From positions 620,001 to 684,000 of the forward strand of contig JAKZZE010000010.1 in assembly GCA_024220505.1 (NCBI GenBank): DNA of 64,000 nt. Direction: 5' to 3'. The notes under the pieces are model-generated. The model worked only from the letters and a program-made list of their open reading frames with translations, was not told the DNA's origin and made no database searches. This document shows, piece by piece, positions 21,245-31,846 of the stretch (positions are counted from its first letter, which is position 1; every line of letters starts with the position of its first letter). The position numbers were made by a program, and so were the translations under genes. This DNA comes from Rhizopus arrhizus. Lineage: Eukaryota > Mucoromycota > Mucoromycetes > Mucorales > Rhizopodaceae.

Positions 21245-21262
21245 CCCTCGTAGTGACCACCA
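21245..21262 (-). other. Primer-binding site of G2
   Basis: On the minus strand TGGTGGTCACTACGAGG starts two bases inside the 5' LTR. It would pair with a tRNA 3' end finishing in CCTCGTAGTGACCACCA. The first 12 bases also occur inside the G2 LTR itself and in every related LTR relic nearby. Confidence 0.65.
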
Positions 21263-21264
21263 AA

Positions 21265-21825
21265 TGTAAGGTTCGTTATGTTTTCGGGTTTCGATAGGTT
21301 CGATATAAGTTGTTGAGATAAAGTATTAGGTCAATTGAGATCTAATAAGGGTAAGTAATTTGAATTATAGGCTTGCTTGTATATAGTGACCACCAGATCT
21401 TGTTAAGTGGATCAAACTTGATTTGTAAAGTAAAATGTAAAGAAATATAATAAAAATATAAAATAGATACAATGAAGATAATTTGCTTCAAGGGAATTCG
21501 ACTTGTTTGTTATAAAATAAGAAAAATAGATTTTATCTTTTAAGAGACTATTTATTCAAAGTAAAATAAGTTTTTGAATAGAAGTGAATTTAAGTGAACT
21601 AAAGTGAATTGAAATAAAAGATATAGAGATATTTATATAAAAATGAAAGAGAAAAAAGAAAAGGAAATAAGGTTGATATTTTTACTTGAGTTAATATTTT
21701 TACTTGAGTTAATATTTTTACTTGTGTCGATGTTGTGTATTTCAGTTAAATTACTGAAGTAAGTCGATTTCAAAGTCAGTTGTACTGTCCAAAATTTTAT
21801 AGATGTCTTCATCATTCTCGTTACA
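21265..21825 (-). repeat. G2 5' LTR
   Basis: 561 bp, the partner of 13178-13756, shorter by a single 18-bp repeat unit. It begins TGTAAGG and ends CGTTACA in + orientation. It contains AGTGACCACCAGATCTTG, which on the minus strand resembles a primer-binding site embedded in the LTR. Confidence 0.92.
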
Positions 21826-24324
21826 ACAGTTTGATTAAAAGAATTTCTATTTTCGTCACATTGTCTTCTTTCACTGCAAGGCGTTCGTTACAAACTGCAA
21901 CGATTTAAATTCCGCCGTTTTATTCTTGTGTCAAGCTTGTTTTACAAATAAATATAAAAGGAGATATAACGTAGAATAATAGCTTCTATGTAAATAGATG
22001 ATGTCTTTTATTACTGTTATTATTCAGGGCTATTTATATTAAAATACAAAGATAATTCATATACAGTCATTATTTAACATGAGTCATCTTGATAGTTGCT
22101 AAGTACTTCTTGTGAGTCATGGTTCATAATACTTCTACTTCTTGTGAGTCATCAATGGTAACTTGCTAATAAGTACTTGAAAAGGAATTCTTGTTTAACA
22201 TACTGTTATTTTTCTTGGAGTAGTAAAGGTTGTTATTAATAAAGAGAGTTTTCTTGAGTTTTTACAAGTTTAGTTGCTTGATGTGACCGCCAGATCTTTT
22301 AAGTAAGATCAAATATAAGAAAAAAGATAAAGATAAAAATAAAGGGAACAGGGACTTTTATAACTAAAGATTGCCTGTTTGTGTAAATGAAAAGATAAAA
22401 AGAATTGAACTTGAGTTATTTATTGAAAAAACTCCATTGAATTGACTTCAACAAGAGAAGGTATTTATATTGTTTCTTTGTTTGTGCTTTTGACCTTTTT
22501 CACAAAAATGAAAGTTTTCATTTGACCGAAAATTTTCGATCTAGCGACTAAAGTCGCTATTTTGAAAATTTTCGGCTTGATCGGGTGTTACATTGTAATA
22601 AATTTTTACTAGTTCGCTTGAGTGTGTTGAGTTGAGGTTTAAATAAACAGATTTAAGTTGTAATTGGTATAATAATTGCTTTTATATGAGTTGGATTGGC
22701 TTGATTCGCTTGTTATAGTGACCACCAGATCTTATAAAGTAGATCAAACTGTTTTAGTTAAGGTAGAATAAAAATAAAAAGATAAAGTAAAATAAAAAAG
22801 GGGATTTACAATGAAGTATAATAGCTTCAAGGGACTTCTTGTTCTTGATGTTAAATAAAATAAGAGATAGTTTGCCTCTTTAAAAGAATATTTATTTGAT
22901 AAAAAGAAAAAGTAAAAATAAAATAAGAGAGAAGTTAGGAAGTTAGAAGTGAAGTATTTTTTGAGATTATTATTTGGGGTTATTTATATGTTTTTGGATT
23001 TTATGTTTTGTTCTGTTTTTGGTATTTTGAATGGTTGTTATAACATAAGAGGCGGTTGTTGTATAGTGTTGTGAGATTGGAGTTTATAGGGTTTATATAG
23101 TATAAAATAGGTTTGTTTTATAAGTGTTTTAATCGCAAGATTAAATAAAAAATTAAACAAAAAAACAATAGCAGCAATATAAAATTAAAATCCTTCTTTA
23201 TTGCAGATTTCTTTATATTGCGAAAGGCCTCGCTTTATGGATAAAAAGTTGGCATCTATTTATATTCTTTGTGAGCGTAGATATAAAAGATATAGACTCG
23301 GTCACGATGTCGTGCTGAAGAACCAATGATTAAGCTAAAGCTTGTCGATGTTCTAATATATGCATCTGAAATTGAACAATAGAAATAATAACCAGTCAAT
23401 TAACTTTGATCTAATTACTTTTGGGGTTGACAATTGATTAGACTCTCTAGGATGACAGATATTGATCTTATTGTTCTAAATTTGGAAAAGTGTGGAATTG
23501 TTCAATCATAGTTTAATCTTTTTGTGTATCGTTATTTATTTTAATACAACTGATATCATATAGAAAATAACTATGTTTACAACAATAAGATTCTTGATGT
23601 GAGACCAAAGTTTCGTATAGAGTTTGGTTCCAAAAGTAGTAATAATTTGAATATAAGTTCGCTTGTAATAAGTGACCACCAGATCTTGTTAAGTAGATCA
23701 AACTGTTGTGAATAAAATAAAGTAAAAAGATTAAAAAAAAAGGGATTACAATGAAGTGTATTTGCTTCAAGGGACTTCTTGTTCTTGATATTAGATAAAA
23801 TAAAAGAAAAACAAAAGAGATTTACTTTGTTTGATATTTATTAAAATAATCAAAAAGTAAATAAAATAAAAGTTCAAAAGTAAGTAAGTAAGTCAAGAGT
23901 ATAAGAAATATTGAAGTTATTTATATGTTTTTGGCTTTTCTGATTATATGCTGTTTTTGATGATTTTGTGAATATTCTGTATTTTTTTGTATTTTTCTGG
24001 ATTTATCTGTATTCATACGTATTCATACGTATTTGTTTGTATTTTCCTGGATTTGAATTAGTTGGAGAGAGAAAAGTCAAATGCTGCAAAAGTTTGCTGC
24101 ATTGTGTTACAGTGTAAGGTGGTTGTTGTAAACTGCAAGGCGTTCGTTATAAACTGCAACGATTTAAATTCCGCCGTTTTATTCTTGTGTGTTACAACAT
24201 TGTTACTTTCTTCTTGGTTACAATACCAAAAGTAGAATCAAAAGATGTGACACTTGTGTGTTACAGTATGACAACAGCAAAAGCATAAAAAACATTAGTG
24301 ATGGGAATCACGCATCTAACAAAT
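21826..24324. repeat. Array of decayed G2-family LTRs
   Basis: There is no gene in 2.5 kb. At least three LTR-like units can be made out, each with GTGACC(A/G)CCAGATCTT followed by a palindromic GATC (near 22278, 22717 and 23672) and ends of the type TGT..ACA (for example about 22594-23045). A 58-bp segment at 21873-21930 recurs with one mismatch at 24132-24189, bracketing the array. This suggests repeated insertion of the same family at one place, followed by LTR-LTR recombination. Confidence 0.6.
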
Positions 24325-24397
24325 GATCCTGTCCGGGTTCGAACCGAAGACCTTCGCCGTGTAAAGGCGACGCGATAACCAACTACGCCACGGGACC
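24325..24397 (-). tRNA. tRNA-Val (anticodon TAC)
   Basis: On the minus strand a 73-nt cloverleaf can be folded. The A-box is TGGCGTAGTTGG, the anticodon stem TCGCC/GGCGA encloses loop TTTACAC (anticodon TAC), and the B-box is GGTTCGAACCC. The acceptor stem GGTCCCG/CAGGATC has one C-A mismatch and a G-T pair, so the gene may be slightly decayed. No intron. It stands about 55 bp from the target site of the E1-E3 array. Confidence 0.8.
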
Positions 24398-24454
24398 ACC
24401 TTTATTTTTGTGAAGACCTCCCTAGGAGAAACCCAACTAACTAGCGGAATGCCA

Positions 24455-25791
24455 CACTGCAAATAATCGTTCCAATTAGGTACCGGATTGCGCAAGCTTG
24501 CTCTTCGTTTGGGTAACAAATTGTTACTTTTTTTCGTGAAAAAAATTAAATCTTGCTGTATTGATCATTTTCGAATTTTGAAAAAAGATTTAGATGCGAA
24601 AAAAATAAAGAAATTTAACGATGTTATTATTTTATTTGTAGGGTAAATATTCATGGAGTTATTCACATTTTTAAAGAAATGTCTTTTTTTACAAACGATC
24701 TTTTTTTGGAAAGCGTATTTCTCTCCATTGTTTAAAGACCGATATTTTCTTTTTTTATTTTTGAGGGCAAAATGCGGAAAACAAAAGCACCGTGCGATTA
24801 TTTTGTACAGAAGAATACATATTAGGAAGGCAATCTGTGATCTTTAGCTAAGCTCATTGGAAATGTGTAACAGAACGTAACAAAATAGTTGCGTTTAGTA
24901 AAAAAAAAAAAGAAGCTGAAAGATTAAAAGTAAAAAAAAAAAGACAAAGTTAAAAAAAAAGACACAGTTAAAAAAAAAAGACAGCGAAAAAAAAAAAGAA
25001 TATAGCAATAAAAGGTTCCTTATTCAAATGAAAACAATAATCTAGAGCAAATATACTTTATAGAAATGCAAATGCTTTTATGTTATAACAAAAGAATACT
25101 TGTATATTCTAAAAAGAATAAAAAAATAAAGAAGCTTTGCTCACATTTTGTTATAATTAACACATACAAGTACAGCGTTTTTGTTTTTCAAGTAAATAGA
25201 TGGCTTTATTATTTTTTATGACAAATAATACAAGAGAATATATGTTTTTAAGCTTACACTGGTTCATTACTTACCTCATGTTTACACATGGGTGTAATTT
25301 GCCATTAGGCCATTAGGCCATTAGCCATTAGCCATTAGCCATCAGCCATTAGCCATTAGAGATGTTAACATTGCCAACTTCCGTTACCAAAGAGGAATTT
25401 TCAGCAGCAAGCAGTAATAAAAGTTTGATATTCTTATAGCTTTGTCATGTTGGAAAGAACAGCTTCTCTCATGAGGTTAATGTTCATCATCCGAATGTGT
25501 CCCATTAGGAATTCCTACTGTAAAAAAAAAAAAAAAAAAAAAAAAAAGAAATCGACATTAGACTTGGTTGTTATTTTTTTTAATAAACTTACATTTGACC
25601 AGTGCTTGAGCTTTCCTTTTTTCTTATGCCTTTGGCATCTAGAGTATTCCATGAAACAAAACGAGGGAAAAAAAAAAACGTTACTTTAAGCACCGACTTT
25701 GTTTTTTAAATTTAACATGTTTTTTTTTATCAGGCATATTTTCTCTTTCTACCAATTTTCTTTGCTATTTCCAAATTTAAAAAATATAAAC
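24455..25791. other. E1 5' subterminal region without a gene
   Basis: AT-rich, with no coding gene seen. It includes A-rich tandem units (AAAAAAAAAGACACAGTT variants, about 24900-25005), a 27-A run near 25521-25545 and a tandem block of GCCATTAG units at 25301-25359. The first 400 bp reappear at 62743-64000 in E5. Repeats of this sort near CACTA ends often bind the element's own protein, but binding cannot be shown here. Confidence 0.5.
25301..25359 (+). repeat. GCCATTAG tandem repeat in E1
   Basis: About seven tandem copies of GCCATTAG or GCCATTAGGC (one variant GCCATCAG). The block lies about 850 bp inside E1 and 430 bp before the transposase ATG. It could be a protein-binding cluster or simple replication slippage. 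Confidence 0.7.
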
Positions 25792-25967
25792 ATGAACAAC
25801 TTCAACACCACCAAAATTATTTGTACCTGTTCTGAATGCAGCAACCATCCCAATGGATTCAGAATGCTTGCAAAGAGAACTGTAAGAGGTCATGAACTTA
25901 TCGACAGAGTTAGAAATAGAGGTTTTTTTGTTTTATTTTTCAATAGAAATCCAAACGTGCTAATTTT

Positions 25968-26000
<33 letters not shown>

Positions 26001-28716
26001 AAAATAGAATCGAGAAGAGTATCTGAAGCTAACGACAACGGGGAGGAAACTGTCGAATACTCATCAGCCATTCCTGAACCAGTAACTGAAGGTATATTTT
26101 TAATCAGCAAAGTATTTAATATAAGAAAGGTTTTATTTATTGAAATGTATTTTGCAACTTGTTAGACGGAATGAATATTGACGAAGAGGAAGGAATGAGT
26201 AATGAAGAACAGCTTCGTCACCTCTTGCTGTTGTTCATTGTGCTTTTTCAAGCAAAGCACCTCTCGGTGAAAGCCGGTGAAGACTTGTTGGCCTTTCTTT
26301 CCTTCTTTGTCCGTTCTCTTGGCCATGGTATGGAGATTCCTACAAAGATCTCTACTGCCCGTACTATGGTCAATTATTCCACTGCCAGCAATGGTTTGTC
26401 CCGTTTTCTTGTTTGCTCTGCTTGTCGAAGCGTTTACACTTCTGGAAGCTTGCATTCTCGCTCCTGTGGCTATGTACGCTTCCCTCACAACCCTTATCGA
26501 CAAGCACAACCATGTGGAAATGCTCTTTTTGCAGGCAGCAGTTTAAAGCCAGTGCTTGAGTATCCCTACAACTCAATTACTGAGACTTTAAAAAAGTTCT
26601 TTATGCGACCCAGTTTTGAACAACAAATTGAGCAATGGAGAAGAAGATCAGTTGATGAAGATGTTATGTTCGACATATACGATGGCAGAGTTTGGAATCA
26701 GCTTGTGGATTCAAACGGGCAAATTTTACCAGTCAACCAAGATCATTGATGGTATCCTTGAATGTGGATTGGTTCCAGCCAAGTGACAACATGAAGCATT
26801 CTAGTGGTGCCATTTACCTTGCAATCAACAATCTGCCAAGAAATACACGTATGAAGTTTTCCAACATCGTTTTGGCAGGTGTTATTCCTGGACCACATGA
26901 GCCCAATGATGATCAAATCCAAAACTTCTTGAAGCCATTGGTAGATGAATTGCTTGTACTGTACAATGGTGTTATAATGCCCACTTACGAAAATCCTAAC
27001 GGAGAACTAGTTCGTGTGGCATTGATGTCCATCAATTGTGATATGCCTGCAGCAAGAAAAGTAGCTGGATACATGGGCGCCATGGCTACTAAAGCATGTA
27101 ACAAGTGCTCAACTGCTTTTGGCCGTCTATCAACTGGTACCAGGTCTTCAAAACCAAACTTTTCTGATTTCAACGATGAAAACTGGGTGCAAAGAACGTG
27201 GGAACAGCAAAGATTTGATGCGTATGACTGGTTGACTGCTACGCACAAGGCACAACAAGAAGAAAAACAGGCAAGTTCTGGTACAAAGTGGAGTGAAGTA
27301 CATCGACTTCCTTACTTTGATGTGGTGAGATATGTAACTGTCGATCCAATGCATAACTTGTTTCTTGGAACGCCTAAAAAAATGATTGAAGTCTGGCAGG
27401 ATTTTGGCTTGCTTGTTTCTACTGATTTTCCAGCAATGGCAACAGAGTCGACTACTATCAGCATTCCTCAGCAATACGCTAAGCTATCTGAAGGTATGTA
27501 ATACTGCTTGATCGTGTTTATATATACATGGAATAAAGCTTTATTTCATGGTGGAACAAAATACTTATTTTTTTTTCTTTTTTTTTAAAAAAAAATAGGA
27601 AAAATCTCTGGTGCTTTTGCTAATATGAAATCAGATGAGTGGAGAACCTGGGTTGTTGTGCTGTCACCTTTCCTGCTCAAACAAAAACTGGCAGGTGAAC
27701 ATTTTACAAACTGGTTGCGGTATGTCGATGCTGTGAAGCTGGTCACTGGCCCTTCCATCACAGTAGAAGACATAGATACCGCACATCTATTGATGAAAAA
27801 CTTTGGCAAGACCTGTGTCGAGCTGTATGGTGAATCTATGCCCACCCCAAATATGCATATGCATCTTCATTTAAAAGAAAGCTTCCTGGACTTTGGTCCC
27901 TCATACTCTTTTTGGCTTTATGGCTTTGAACGTCTCAATGGCGATATGAAACATATCAACATCAATTTTAAGACTGGATTTGAAACCACTTATGCTACTA
28001 TGTTTATTCAAAATGTTCACACACAAGATCTAGTATATTCTTTACATTCCTTTATAAATTCAACAAACGAAGACATACTCCTACTAATTAAATTTATAGA
28101 AGAGATAGGTGAGGTTACGAATGACGAGAGTGGTTTAACGCCATTTGATTACTCTCGTTTCATAGACGGACCTAGCTTATTCAATTCAACAATAACTGGT
28201 AGTGAGCCTCTGCCACCCACATCCTTTCCTTTAAATTTCGACAATCGAACTCAACTTATATGCCCAGAACACTATGAATCATTAATTAATTACTACACCT
28301 ATACCTATGCACTCATCCCTGGCACGTTTATCAGCAATATTATTCATTCATTTAAAAATATAAACTTGCTTGGACAAAAATATACATCATCAAAAAATAC
28401 TTCAACTTCTTCATCCTCCTGCATTATCCAAGCTATTATCAACAACGAAATACGCATTGGTCAAATTTCTTATCTCTTTACACATTCATTTAACAACTAC
28501 ACTCATTACTTTGCATTTGTCAATTGGTACAGCCATGCGACCCATCACTTTCCCTCCTTTGATGATACTGGCATTCAAGTGTGGAAAAACCAGTTTGACC
28601 CAGTCTCACAACAAAATATACTTCCTGTTCACAAAATTCACAATCCAGTAGCAGTGAAGTCATATTTAGATAATCATATTCTTACACTTTCTCTCCCAAG
28701 ACGGATCTATATGTAA
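25792..28716 (+). pseudogene. E1 transposase, Tnp2-like, one frame break
   Basis: Exons 25792-25921, 26008-26091, 26166-27493 and 27599-28716 join in frame across GT..AG introns; intron 1 contains a run of about 30 A. N-terminal cysteines (CTCSECSNHPNG) and FLVCSACRSVYTSGS are zinc-binding boxes typical of Tnp2-type transposases. SLNVDWFQPSDN holds the probable first catalytic Asp, ACNKCSTAFGRL a second zinc box, VDPMHNLFLGTPKKM the second Asp box and FWLYGFERLNGDMK a conserved late box. Between VWNQLVDSNGQ and FTSQPRS (about 26715-26725) one base is missing, so the copy as written cannot make full-length protein. It ends 164 bp from the convergent accessory gene. Its closest relative here is the E2 transposase. 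Confidence 0.88.
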
Positions 28717-28880
28717 AAACTATGTCGAAGCGTTCATTCATTCATTTATTATTATTATTATTATTATTATTGTTTTATTATATATTTTACTAAAGAATCA
28801 TTCAATAGACTTTTTTTTAAAAATTTTTATTCAATTTGTGAAGAAACAACAAACCAAGAAAAAAAAAAGGGGAAGAATGC

Positions 28881-30133
28881 CTACTGCATTGAACTGGAAG
28901 TCGCAAAAGAGGAAGAAGCAGAAACAGAGGTTGGAAAACCAAGAGCAGAAGAAGAAAAAGCCCAGGAAGGAAAATCGGCATCATCAAGTTTGTCGGGGAA
29001 CTCCACCTCAACGTTTTCTATTATTCTTCTAATAGTTGGTGGAGCCCCCTTTTTCTTCATCGACTCCTTGTATCGTTTTTGCAACTCTTCGTGGAATTGC
29101 ACCACCTATAGATTAATTAAGGTATATTAGAAGATGAAACTTGTCAACAACGTTTTGCTTACTTCGTTGCTTCTAAATGATGGCCTTTTGACCACGAACG
29201 TACGGCCGTTCTCGTCCTCTGGCCCATCTTCTTCATCTGACGTCCAGTCAACAGTCAGGATTTTACCAGCGAACGGGAAACGGGCGTCGAACGCGGAAGG
29301 GTTAGCCATATAAACAGATCTCCTGTTAGAGAGTTTCTATTGTAAGGTATCAATGTAAGTATTTCCTATATTTTATAGTATAATCTTCAAAATATTAAAT
29401 ACTCACCGTATTTATACGGCTACGACAGGTAGTTTTTGGTGAAACAACTGTCTTCCCCTTGGCCTTGCTCATCATGTAGGAATACTTGCTCCTAATTATA
29501 GCATTTATTTGTGAGGTGGTGAGCAAATCAAAACGATGGTGCTTTCTGGCTTGCTCATACAACAATGCCTTGACTTTTCTGTTATTTTTATGGGCGAAGG
29601 TAACGTCCAAGTCAAATTCGCTTCTGCGACCAACAACGTAATCACGGTAGTATTCTGCTAAATAACTCTATATGACACAGAAAGGTATAAAATATAGTTA
29701 TTAAATTACAATTACTAATTTAATAAATATGTCCTAAACTTACACTGCATTCTTTTTTGGCCGCGTCGACCTCAGCTTCTGAAGCTCGGTGTTGCTGCTG
29801 CTGCTGTTGCTGCTGCTGTTGCTGTTGCTGCAGCAATTGTTGTAATTGCTGTATCTGAGCAGCTATTATCTCTGGTGCGAGACCAGAGGCTGCTCCGATG
29901 GCTTCAGTGCCAACAGGGCTCTCCAAGCGAGGAGCTGTAAAGCTACTGAAGCTTGCAACAGGAACAGGAACAGGAACAGGAACAGGAGCAGGGGCAGGAG
30001 CAGGAGCAGGAGCAGGAGCAGCAGCAGAAACAGGAACAACGGTGGATGATGATCCAGCAATGCTCATGGAAATTCTTGCTCTCTTGGGAGCATTGCTGGG
30101 AACGTTGATGGGGGTGGCAGCACGACGAGACAT
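28881..30133 (-). CDS. E1 accessory protein, unknown function, four exons
   Basis: complement(join(28881..29105,29163..29336,29407..29667,29744..30133)) gives 349 aa. All introns are phase 0 with GT..AG ends (57, 70 and 76 bp). Exon 1 encodes a basic start (MSRRAATPINVP, PKRARIS), an alternating Ala-Pro/Val-Pro tract and a run of about 15 Gln after LQQLL. Exon 2 encodes a helical domain (NRKVKALLYEQARKHH, RSKYSYMMSKAKG) ending CRSRINT. Exon 3 is acidic (DWTSDEEDGPEDE); exon 4 has a charged helix then a Ser-rich end. I recognise no family. Exon count, intron phase and the exon-2 helical pattern match the genes at 39166-40509 and 46302-47627, so it is a distant homologue. The likely nuclear role as a DNA-binding helper of transposition is inference. 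Confidence 0.75.
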
Positions 30134-30600
30134 TTTTTAAAACAAATTATATATGGAAGAAAAAAAAAAAAAAACATAAGTACAAAATAAATTGAAGATG
30201 AACACAAAACAAGATGATACTTTTGTTTGTTCTACAAAAAAAGCGAAGAAAAAAAAGCCTTTGGAGTTAAAGATATTACATTTAAATAAAAAAAAAAAAA
30301 GAAGAGAAAGTTTAAACTGCTTATGAATAGCCTCTCTGAATGTTTCAATAGTTAAACAGTATTAAAGAAGATTTATTTTTAATCGATAGTGGGTAACTGT
30401 AACACTGGTAAAATGAGGCTATAAAAAAAGTACTTTTTTTTTTTTCCTTTTTTTTTTTTTCTTTTTTTTTTAAACAAAACATTCTTTCTAAAAGGTAAGT
30501 TCTTAACATTATATATATTCTATTTCTATTCTTATGGTATTTTTTTTTTAGTAAAGTTGTGTTTGTTCCTTTCTTGATGTTTTAAATGGTCTTTATAAAG
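30134..30600. other. E1 spacer upstream of the accessory gene
   Basis: Very AT-rich, with homopolymer A and T runs and no ORF worth calling. Since the accessory gene reads leftward from 30133, its promoter must lie here; I see no clear TATA box. Confidence 0.4.
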
Positions 30601-30619
30601 TCTCTCCCATGATTATCAT

Positions 30620-30992
30620 TGCTTCTTTTACTTGTTAGTATAAGCTTGGCTGATGCTTTTTTTTCTTTTTTTTTTTATCTCATGATCCATCTAAAGCAAG
30701 GTACTATTACTTTTACTATATACTCAATAACTAATAATTATTATAGATGCGTACTGCTTCCTTTTTTTTTTTTTTACTTGTTGGTAAAGCTTAGCAAGGT
30801 TTTTCTCTTAGCCCATCTAAAGCAAGGTGCTATTATTTTTGCTACATATACTCAATAGCTAATAAATATTATAGATGTCTGATGCTTTTTTAGTCGTTTG
30901 TATACGCTTAGCTAGTTTTCTTCCCATGGTCTATCTAAAGAAAGGTACTATTACTTTTATTATATATACACGATAGCTAATAACTATTATAG
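30620..30992 (+). repeat. Three tandem exon/intron-like modules in E1
   Basis: Units of about 118-126 bp. Each ends in ATCTAAAG(C/A)AAG, followed by GTACTATT or GTGCTATT and, 46-48 bp later, by a CTAATAA-like box and TATTATAG then ATG. The GT..AG segments are 30701-30746, 30827-30874 and 30945-30992. They look like repeated splice donors, branch sites and acceptors. The 'exons' encode short hydrophobic stretches ending HLKQG in two units. They may instead be subterminal binding-site repeats. Confidence 0.55.
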
Positions 30993-31143
30993 ATGAATGC
31001 TGCTTTGCTTTGGCCTTTTCTATCTCTTTTCTGCCTTTGCTTTGGTTCTTAAGTACTGATGTCTTTTCTTTTGCTTTGAGTACCCAAGTCTTTGAATCCT
31101 TGTGTCTTTGAATCCTCGAGCTTGGCTTTTTTTTTTCTTTTTT

Positions 31144-31175
<32 letters not shown>

Positions 31176-31367
31176 CTTTTGAGAACTTTTTGAGTTCCAC
31201 GAGGCTAATTGATGTATTTTTAGATTAGATGCTGCTATTCTGGTGACATTAGGTAAGTCAAGTACACTTTTAAAACGCTACAAGCAAAGAAATACCATGT
31301 ATTATTATTATTTTATTCAAATAAAAAAAAAGCTATTTTTTATAAACAAAATCCCTATTTTTTTGTG

Positions 31368-31510
31368 TATATAAAGCAATATTTATTGCAATATGAATGG
31401 TCAATAAAGAAGTATATAAAGCTATATAAGTGGTTCATAAAGAAGTATATAATGCAATATGAGTGGTCAATAAAGAAGTATATAAGGCAACATGAGTGGT
31501 TTATAAAAGA
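31368..31510 (+). repeat. E1 right subterminal repeats
   Basis: Four tandem variants of about 35-40 bp built on AAGAAGTATATAA and GAGTGGTCAATA or close forms, 330-480 bp from the right end. Clusters like this are standard near CACTA termini and are candidates for binding by the accessory protein. Confidence 0.6.
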
Positions 31511-31846
31511 GCAAAAAGACAAATAAAGTAGTGTTTTACAAAGCGTGATTGGTTGCCAAGCACCATTAGATATCAAATTGATAATAAACAAGAGCCACAA
31601 CGTAACTGATGAAAGATCCATCTTGAAAGATCAGTTAACGAAAAAGTCTCCCAACAGTCTCCTGTGTTGGCCACAAATCTTGAACCATCAATTAACCAAA
31701 GGGCAAACAATAACTTACACGATTTGTGGCAGAGACAGGAGGCTGTGCGTGGATAAATCTCTTACCTGATTGTACACGATTGTAAATTATTTCACAAGAT
31801 TGGTAAACGATTTGTTACCCAATTTACACTATTATTTGCAGTGCCA

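Larger units (their letters stand above)
13178..21825 (-). mobile_element. Ty3/gypsy retrotransposon G2 with two LTRs
   Basis: An 8.65-kb element on the minus strand. Two LTRs start TGTAAGG and end CGTTACA (in + orientation), with a short flanking duplication ACAG (13174-13177 and 21826-21829). The order 5' to 3' on the minus strand is LTR, primer-binding site, gag, protease-RT-RNase H, integrase, an extra ORF, LTR. The LTRs differ by one 18-bp repeat unit and very few substitutions, so insertion was recent. It is damaged by a solo LTR in integrase and a one-base shift in gag. Confidence 0.93.
24455..31843 (+). mobile_element. CACTA-like DNA transposon E1
   Basis: A 7.39-kb element. The left end CACTGCAAATAAT and inverted right end (ATTATTTGCAGTG) agree over 13 bp and then imperfectly (GT, AATT, GGTA-C) for about 40 bp. 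The flanking 3-bp duplication is CCA (24452-24454 and 31844-31846). CACT-type ends, 3-bp duplications and a Tnp2-like transposase place it in the CACTA/CMC superfamily. It carries a transposase gene on + and an accessory gene on -, convergent. The next element starts right after its duplication. Confidence 0.85.

Noticed and set aside
25301..25359. Possible CRISPR-like array in the GCCATTAG block
   Set aside because: Units are contiguous 8-10 bp repeats with no spacers, in a eukaryotic transposon.
26159..26749. Treating the E1 ORF ending at 26749 as a complete short protein
   Set aside because: Its end is an artefact of the lost base near 26720; the conserved protein continues in the next frame.
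29846..30140. Antisense ORFs over the Ala-Pro and poly-Gln part of the E1 accessory gene
   Set aside because: They are shadows of low-complexity coding sequence; the minus-strand frame alone has a start, introns and homologues.
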